A stretch of DNA of 16,252 nt from Desulfobacterales bacterium (GTDB taxonomy: Bacteria > Desulfobacterota > Desulfobacteria > Desulfobacterales > Desulfobacteraceae). Where the stretch lies: NCBI GenBank assembly GCA_022361535.1, contig JAKSAU010001146.1, positions 1-16,252 of the forward strand, given 5' to 3'. The position numbers and the translations under genes are program-made. Of this stretch, positions 12,001 through 16,252 are shown one piece after another (the first letter of the stretch is position 1; the number at the start of each line of letters is the position of its first letter). The notes under the pieces were generated by a model. It was given only the letters and a program-made list of their open reading frames with translations, did no database searches and was not told the DNA's origin.

Positions 12001-14787
12001 TTTGAGATCTACTCAAATGAATCTTTAACCCGGTTTGTTTACCAGGAAACCTCAACTACACCTGACTGGACTGTCCCCTTTGAGCTGGATAACAATACCT
12101 GGTACTTTTGGCGGGCTAGAGCGTTGGACGAGCATGGAGTAACAAGTTCATGGACAGAAGTATCTTCTTTTTTCATTAAAACAGACTATGTAAACCAGGC
12201 ACCTGTCATAGAAATCACCCAACCCTTTGAAAGTGTCGCCACAAACAGTTCAACCCTTGATATCCAATGGACAGATGAAGATCCGGACAGCAGCGCGGTA
12301 ATTGCCCTTTACTATGACACAGATGCACAAGGAGAAGACGGCATACTGATCGCAGAGAATCTGCAGGAGGATGAAGAGGGCGACCAGGATACTTTTACCT
12401 GGGACATTTCAGGCCTGTCAGACGGGACGTATTACATCTACGCCCAGATTTATGATGAAGGTTCCATATACACCCACTATGCCCCGGTCAGCATAACCAT
12501 AGACCGGACCCCGCCGGTTTTAGCTATTTCCCCGGAGGCAGGAGAGTATCAAGGCCTGGTTTCTATTGAAGTTTCCACTGACGAAGCTGCAACCATCTAT
12601 TACAGCCTTGACGGTTCAACTCCGGGTCAAGGCTCAACCCAATACATTGACCCGATTGAACTGACCTCCTCTGCCACATTAAAATGCGTGGCCATGGACG
12701 CCCTGGGCAACACCTCTTCTGTGGAAACCCGGGAGTATATCGTGGGGCTGGACATGGTGACCCTGGAAGTTGTGACCGATAAAGGTGCACCTATTTCAGA
12801 TGCCAAGGTTCACCTGAAAAAGAAAGGTAGGTCCTTTGGGTTTGGTAAATGGAAACTGAAAACAACAACCAATGACCAGGGAATTGCAGAATTTGACCCG
12901 GATGACATCCGCGCCGGCACCTACCAATACAAAGTAGAATACCTGGGATCACGGTTCTGGTCTGATGAAGTCCTGCTGCCCGACACCATGTATACCCGTA
13001 TGGAAATCCCTGTTGAAACGGTTGAACTGACCATCTCTTCTGCAAACGGTCCGGTAGCAGGCTATAATGTATACCTGTTTTCTCAATCAGGCGAATACCT
13101 GGGCCAGACACAGATCACTGACGACAACGGACTGGTCACCTTTGAGCTGCCTGCAGGGGAAATCTATACCTTTATGGCAGACGTACTGGGCAACCAATAT
13201 TGGACTGATCCCACCCAGGTACAAAGCGGTGGGACAAACCAGATTACATACGATGCCGGCGGCGGTCTGCTTACTGTGACCCTCCAAAAAGACAGCTTTG
13301 AACCCATTGCGGATATTAAACTATATCTTTACAACCCGGACGGCACCTATCTTGGCGAGTCTGCCATTACCAACGAAAACGGCCAGGTTGAATTTGAACT
13401 GACTGATGGCGATTACACTGTCAGGGCTGATTACCTGGGATACTGCTTTTGGACGGAAACAGCAACTGTTCTGGAAGATACAGCACTTGACCTTACTTTG
13501 GACCATAAAGATGTCATTGTCACTGTAAAGGGTAAGTTCAGGAAGAACAAAACCCCTATGGCAGATATCCAGACCAGCCTTTTTACTCCAGACGGTGCAT
13601 CTGTTGACCAGTCCGCTGTAACCGATGAAAACGGCCATGCCGTATATTCTCTGCCTGACAGGGCATTTAAAGTAAAGGCGGAACTCCTTGGCCGCCAATA
13701 CTGGTCCCGGACATTCACCAGTAAGGATACCCGGATCAAAATCCCCATGGCCCGGGCCAAGGTATTTGTAACCGGCAGCGGCCAACTCATGGAAGATACT
13801 TTGGTCCATGTATTCTCAGGTGCCGGAACCGACCTTGACGTTTCCGGACATACCAAAACAAATGGTCTTGCCAAATTCAACATCCCGGCAGGCAGGTATA
13901 TCTTTAAAGCGGAATATGGAGACAACCTGTTCCAAAGCAGGCGAGTCACACTGCCACGGGGCATTTCAATGCCCGTCCATATTGCAGTAGGAGACGGCAT
14001 GCTTGAGTTTACTGCTCTTAAGTCATCGGGCCAGCCTATACAGGGTGCAAAAGTCCATGTGCTCACAGCAGACAAATCAGATACGGGATTGTCCTCAGCC
14101 ACAAACACTCACGGCCAAGCCTTTTTTGATCTGCTTGACGGAACCTACATGTTCCGCCTGGATTACATGAACCAGGAATATTTCAGCGATCCTGTAACAT
14201 TACCTGACACCCTGACAGCATCCATGGAAATACCCCATCAGGATGTCCGGGTTGCCCTGTCAACCCGAAATGCTCCTGTTGCCGATACAATTGTCTACCT
14301 GTTTTCAAAAACAGGCCATTACCTTGGCAGCAGCGGTATAACTGATGCATCCGGGAATGTTGTATTTACCCTGCCTGCAGGCCTGGAAGCAAAATTCCAG
14401 GCAGATGTCTCAGGCTGCCAATTCTGGAGCGATCCTATAACGATTAAAGAGAACAAAACCAATGATGTTGATTTTAATACCGGCGGCGGCACCTTGACCC
14501 TGAACCTGCTCAAAAAAGATCACACCCCAATATCCGGTACTAAAATCATTTTACTCACCAAAGACGATGAATACACAGGATTGTGGGGTAAAACAGACCA
14601 TAAGGGCCAGGTTTCTTTTGAAGTGCCAAGGGCAAAGTTTAAAGCCGAGACCATCTACCGCGGACGCCTGTTCCGATCTGAGGCAATAAAAGTAAAATCA
14701 AATAAAACACTGGATTTTGTTCTGCCTGAAAAACCAGGACATCATCAGAAACCAGGGCATTCTAAATTCAATCATCAAAGAAAATAA
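9079..14787 (+). CDS. Giant secreted multidomain protein with Ig/FN3-like and carboxypeptidase-regulatory-like repeats
   Basis: This is a 1902-residue exported protein with a signal peptide at 1-29 (ending SPAFA). Layout in residues, by eye: a beta-rich N-terminal region of unknown type (about 35-450); a He_PIG/cadherin-like Ig domain (about 452-540); a calcium-binding thrombospondin-type-3/EF-like segment (541-580, with DSDMDGMTDDWE and DQDGITDLEE); four FN3-like domains (about 600-1040); another Ig/FN3-like domain (about 1044-1145); a chitobiase C-terminal-type domain (about 1148-1222, with ATIYYSLDGSTP); then eight carboxypeptidase-regulatory-like repeats of about 82 residues (1226-1885); and a basic, His/Lys/Gln-rich tail (KPGHHQKPGHSKFNHQRK). 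No catalytic domain or sortase-like anchor was seen, so a structural, adhesive or carbohydrate-binding role is inferred. AAGGAA (9064-9069) is a usable ribosome binding site. It lies in one operon with a transglutaminase-like enzyme and a degenerate rhodanese. Confidence 0.9.
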   Translation: MRHHSTHLTLIYSLFIAACLLFCLSPAFAEDDSVCAAVQIEISQELTLERQAFDAHMRINNGLTHAALENINVDVWATNEDGEYVEISTEPDDTDASFFIRLDEMTNIDDVSGSGQVPADSSSDIHWLIIPAPGASNGLSSGTRYNVGATLTYTIGGEENTIEVSPDYIFVKPMPEITLDYFLPEQVYGDDPFTQEIEASTPFSLGVRVQNAGSGQAQELKIDSAQPKIVDNEQGLLINFTITGSEVNGEEKTESLLVDFGTIEPNSAAVARWIMTCSLSGKFVAFDASFTHADELGGELTSLITDVNTHTLVRDVLVDLPGRDAIRDFLSQADNLFTVYESDNTETQVSDGSADSTLTFKENIGDESHYTLETSPVSGFIYINLPDPHAGAKYLDRVIRSDGKEVSLDNAWLSKVQDSDTHEWSHFVNLFDVNTTASYTLVFNAISASPQAPVLQYISDKTTLENQQVSFLVEASDPNGTIPALSAAPLPAGAFFSDNGDGTGIFDWTPLDGQKGIYTITFTASDGTLSSEQQITIIVFDANDSDMDGMTDDWEMTHFQDLDRDGTGDFDQDGITDLEEFEDQTNPILDESAPTVPDPLYPHPNIPVEDSTPELVVENSSDSQGDDIDYAFEIYEDEQMTQPVASQDRVALTRTPSKFRIYNWVADTGDTIVPRSDTTTSWQVPVDLEDNTRYYWRVRSGDEEGSSLWAYYDFFVNKENDPPSAFTAASPLDNAGVDSLSPSLSVMNSTDADYDVVTYTFDLFSDDTLQTQVASSGPVSQGEGTTTSWTVPIELEDQTSYFWQVTADDGNGGTTATAVLTFYADTQNQAPRTPSNLTPDSSEEVEYTDILLTVTNVQDLDQDPVSYIFEIDTSDRFDSQDKQTSDLVSEGYDTTSWQVSGLKENTQYYWRVIATDGSAQSQWASSRFFVNQINDAPDTPTIKNPGAGAWTDTRTPVLSMHRANDPDQDTLEYQFEIYSNESLTRFVYQETSTTPDWTVPFELDNNTWYFWRARALDEHGVTSSWTEVSSFFIKTDYVNQAPVIEITQPFESVATNSSTLDIQWTDEDPDSSAVIALYYDTDAQGEDGILIAENLQEDEEGDQDTFTWDISGLSDGTYYIYAQIYDEGSIYTHYAPVSITIDRTPPVLAISPEAGEYQGLVSIEVSTDEAATIYYSLDGSTPGQGSTQYIDPIELTSSATLKCVAMDALGNTSSVETREYIVGLDMVTLEVVTDKGAPISDAKVHLKKKGRSFGFGKWKLKTTTNDQGIAEFDPDDIRAGTYQYKVEYLGSRFWSDEVLLPDTMYTRMEIPVETVELTISSANGPVAGYNVYLFSQSGEYLGQTQITDDNGLVTFELPAGEIYTFMADVLGNQYWTDPTQVQSGGTNQITYDAGGGLLTVTLQKDSFEPIADIKLYLYNPDGTYLGESAITNENGQVEFELTDGDYTVRADYLGYCFWTETATVLEDTALDLTLDHKDVIVTVKGKFRKNKTPMADIQTSLFTPDGASVDQSAVTDENGHAVYSLPDRAFKVKAELLGRQYWSRTFTSKDTRIKIPMARAKVFVTGSGQLMEDTLVHVFSGAGTDLDVSGHTKTNGLAKFNIPAGRYIFKAEYGDNLFQSRRVTLPRGISMPVHIAVGDGMLEFTALKSSGQPIQGAKVHVLTADKSDTGLSSATNTHGQAFFDLLDGTYMFRLDYMNQEYFSDPVTLPDTLTASMEIPHQDVRVALSTRNAPVADTIVYLFSKTGHYLGSSGITDASGNVVFTLPAGLEAKFQADVSGCQFWSDPITIKENKTNDVDFNTGGGTLTLNLLKKDHTPISGTKIILLTKDDEYTGLWGKTDHKGQVSFEVPRAKFKAETIYRGRLFRSEAIKVKSNKTLDFVLPEKPGHHQKPGHSKFNHQRK
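10900..12190 (+). repeat. Four tandem FN3-like domains within the giant protein
   Basis: Units of about 105 residues each end in a shared motif: SWQVPVDLEDNTRYYWRV, SWTVPIELEDQTSYFWQV, SWQVSGLKENTQYYWRV and DWTVPFELDNNTWYFWRA. Each is followed by a D-rich turn and a strand such as FFVN. The linkers share recognisable nucleotide sequence (for example TTTTTTGTTAAT near 11220 and 11863), consistent with internal duplication. Confidence 0.75.
12754..14733 (+). repeat. Eight tandem ~82-residue (246-bp) carboxypeptidase-regulatory-like repeats
   Basis: Repeat starts fall at residues 1226, 1315, 1397, 1479, 1561, 1641, 1723 and 1805, so the period is 82 with one 80 and a longer first unit. Each unit reads: beta strand, x-P-[IV]-A-D-x-x-V-x-L-[FY] strand, a TxxxGxxxFxLPxG turn typical of CarboxypepD_reg folds, then a striking motif such as VEYLGSRFWSDE, ADVLGNQYWTDP, ADYLGYCFWTET, AELLGRQYWSRT or ADVSGCQFWSDP. 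Units 5, 6 and 8 have drifted in the last motif (for example YGDNLFQSRR). The repeats differ at the DNA level, so the expansion is not recent. Confidence 0.85.
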
Positions 14788-14807
14788 ATTAAACCGGATA
14801 TGACCCC

Positions 14808-15638
14808 ATGAAAACAATATTGCATATGATCATCCCGGCCCTTGCATTTATCTTTTGTTTGCAAAGCCCTTTGTCTGCCAGTCAGCAGCAAGATAAAGAA
14901 TTATCCCTTTTGATGCCTGTGACCACATTGATTCAGCAAGTCAGACAAAACAAATCCCCCTTTATGGTGGATATCAGGCCTAAAAAAGAATTCAGCCAGT
15001 TCAAAATCCCGGGATCTTTGAACATCCCGGCCTCCCTGATCAAAACCAAAACCTTTTTAAAAACAGGACCCATGGTGCTTATCCACCAAGGCGTGGCCCA
15101 TACAGACCTGATTGTTCTTGCAAAAGACCTGAGCAAAAAAGGATTTAATGCATCTGTTCTTGAAGGCGGCCTTTCAGCCTGGAAACACAAACAAGGCCCC
15201 ATAGTAGGCAATCCTTTTTCCATCCGGCAGATGAATACCATCACGCCCAAAGCCTTATTTTCAGGACAGAGCAAAGAAGACTGGCTCATCCTGGATTTTT
15301 CTGAAAAGCCGGGTAAAACACATCAAATCCCCCAAGCCGTTGCTATAAAACCTGTAAATCCGGCTGAAAAAAAAGAAGACCCCATTGTCCCTGCATTAAG
15401 ATCACACAAACTAAAAGAAACCTCAGCCATCATAATATTCAATGAAACCGGCCAGAACTATGAAGATATAAAAGAGCGGTTCCCAAAACCGTTCCGCCAC
15501 AAAATATATACGCTTACAGGCGGCCAAAGCGCTTATGATAAATTTATGACCAGCCACCTGCTTGCCAACCGGTCCAAATCCCAGCGCACTAAAACCTCCG
15601 GCCAATGCGAACCCTGCAGCAAAAAAAACGCCCAATAA
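14808..15638 (+). CDS. Exported double rhodanese-fold protein lacking active-site cysteines
   Basis: The 276-residue protein has a signal peptide (about 1-25, ending LSASQ). It has two rhodanese-like modules. The first (about 38-133) has MVDIRPKKEFSQFKIPGSLNIP, the classic strand and loop, and ends VLEGGLSAWK. The second (about 143-250) has LILDF and ends YTLTGGQSAYDKF. In rhodaneses the catalytic loop is CxxGxR. Here module 1 has LIHQGVAHT and module 2 has FNETGQNYED, so neither contains cysteine, and sulfurtransferase activity is unlikely. The only cysteines in the mature protein form a CEPC pair (267-270) near the C-terminus. It may be a binding or scaffold protein in the periplasm. The ribosome binding site is weak. 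It sits 20 nt after the giant protein and 11 nt before the beta-helix protein, clearly in one operon. Confidence 0.85.
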   Translation: MKTILHMIIPALAFIFCLQSPLSASQQQDKELSLLMPVTTLIQQVRQNKSPFMVDIRPKKEFSQFKIPGSLNIPASLIKTKTFLKTGPMVLIHQGVAHTDLIVLAKDLSKKGFNASVLEGGLSAWKHKQGPIVGNPFSIRQMNTITPKALFSGQSKEDWLILDFSEKPGKTHQIPQAVAIKPVNPAEKKEDPIVPALRSHKLKETSAIIIFNETGQNYEDIKERFPKPFRHKIYTLTGGQSAYDKFMTSHLLANRSKSQRTKTSGQCEPCSKKNAQ

Positions 15639-15649
15639 ACGAGGACACT

Positions 15650-16252
15650 ATGACACCCGCCATCTTTAACAACGTTTATAAATCAGCACTCCTCCGAACC
15701 CTGTTTCTAATTCTTTTTTTGATCCTGACCCTGCCCAGTATCTGTGCAGCAGCGACAACTGTCAGCAGTGATATTACAACGGATACTAGCTGGACACTTG
15801 CAGGCAGCCCGTATACCGTTACAACCAGTATTCGTGTCCAAGGTACAGATGGTGATGATGGGGTCACCACTCTGACTATTGAACCCGGTGTTGAGGTAAA
15901 ATTCGACACAAACAAATCCTTGTCAATAGGTTACTATTCCGGTGATCCAGGCGCCCTGATTGCACAAGGAACATCTGACTCGAGAATCACTTTCACTTCA
16001 AGTGCTGCTACCCCGACACCAGGAAATTGGTCAGGAATATTATTTGGTGATACCGCCAGTAACAGTTTAACAATATTGGATTATTGCGACATATCATATG
16101 CCGCTCATGGCAGCGGAAGTTTATATATTTATAAATCTAACCCTACAATCAAAAACTCTACCATAAAGTACAGCAGCCAGGCAGGCATATACATTGTTCA
16201 ATACGGATCCCCTTTAATTGAAAATTGTATCATTCAAAACAATGAAACATAC
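15650..16252 (+). CDS. Exported right-handed parallel beta-helix protein (partial, C-terminus off window)
   Basis: The reading frame is open for 201 codons to the window edge. GAGG (15641-15644) lies five bases before the ATG. A signal peptide is visible at about residues 1-35 (hydrophobic core LRTLFLILFLILTLP, then SICAAA). The mature part is rich in Thr, Ser, Ile, Asn and Gly. It contains repeated coils typical of right-handed beta-helix repeats, such as LTIEPGVEVKF, LIAQGTSDSRITFTS, NPTIKNSTIKYS and SPLIENCIIQNN. Such proteins are surface adhesins or polysaccharide-active enzymes; no catalytic residues can be assessed in the visible part. It is the last visible gene of the secreted-protein operon. 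Family certainty is good for the fold, low for function. Confidence 0.85.
   Translation, partial: MTPAIFNNVYKSALLRTLFLILFLILTLPSICAAATTVSSDITTDTSWTLAGSPYTVTTSIRVQGTDGDDGVTTLTIEPGVEVKFDTNKSLSIGYYSGDPGALIAQGTSDSRITFTSSAATPTPGNWSGILFGDTASNSLTILDYCDISYAAHGSGSLYIYKSNPTIKNSTIKYSSQAGIYIVQYGSPLIENCIIQNNETY

Noticed and set aside
13431..14108. 225-codon open frame on the minus strand inside the giant gene
   Set aside because: It is antisense to the repeat region, has no ribosome binding site or recognisable domain, and its composition mirrors the codon bias of the real gene. Shadow frame.
12754..14733. Possible CRISPR or recent tandem DNA repeat array
   Set aside because: The 246-bp periodicity is at protein-domain level only. 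The DNA units differ widely, there are no short identical repeats with unique spacers, and the frame is open throughout.
14855..14880. Possible lipoprotein signal in the rhodanese-like protein
   Set aside because: The cysteine in the hydrophobic core is preceded by FIF, not a lipobox. A standard signal peptide ending in LSAS fits better.

Overview
The window looks like a chromosomal segment of a Gram-negative deltaproteobacterium, most likely a marine sulfate reducer of the Desulfobacteraceae/Desulfobacterota. This is inferred from a classical Psp envelope-stress system, many exported proteins, middling GC content, and very large secreted Ig/FN3/carboxypeptidase-regulatory-type repeat proteins typical of that group. 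No rRNA, tRNA, transposase, integrase or CRISPR array is visible.

Left part (1-2656). A SNF2-family helicase with two SWIM zinc fingers runs off the left edge on the minus strand. A Shine-Dalgarno-led 17-codon mini-ORF lies upstream of it in the same frame. Diverging from it is a two-gene + strand unit, a YchJ/SEC-C protein and a LysE-type exporter, whose stop and start overlap in ATGA.

Stress-response part (2691-5499). pspA-pspB-pspC lie on the minus strand and end in a strong intrinsic terminator. pspF is divergent on the + strand. The 209-bp pspA/pspF intergenic region can be read almost completely: a near-consensus sigma-54 promoter for pspA, a perfect match to the IHF consensus, imperfect inverted repeats as candidate PspF enhancer sites, and a sigma-70 promoter for pspF that overlaps one of those repeats. 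The logic matches the enterobacterial psp locus: PspF activates pspABC and may repress itself, while PspA restrains PspF until the inner membrane is damaged.

Middle (5508-7978). A 709-residue exported MltD-like lytic transglycosylase with at least three LysM domains is convergent with pspF, only 8 bp away. Its likely terminator is nested across its own stop codon and the end of pspF. A 341-bp AT-rich region follows. It has no gene but holds two hairpins, one followed by a T-run just upstream of the next operon.

Right part (7979-16252). A compact + strand operon encodes exported or surface proteins: a two-helix mini-protein ORF interrupted by an in-frame TGA; a membrane-anchored transglutaminase-like protein with a complete Cys-His-Asp triad; a 1902-residue secreted multidomain protein ending in eight ~82-residue repeats; an exported double-rhodanese-fold protein in which both active-site loops lack cysteine; and the start of an exported parallel beta-helix protein cut by the window edge. 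This cassette is the part most likely to represent an undescribed system. I infer a cell-surface or periplasmic assembly in which the transglutaminase-like enzyme modifies or processes the repeat protein; nothing in the sequence proves that reaction.
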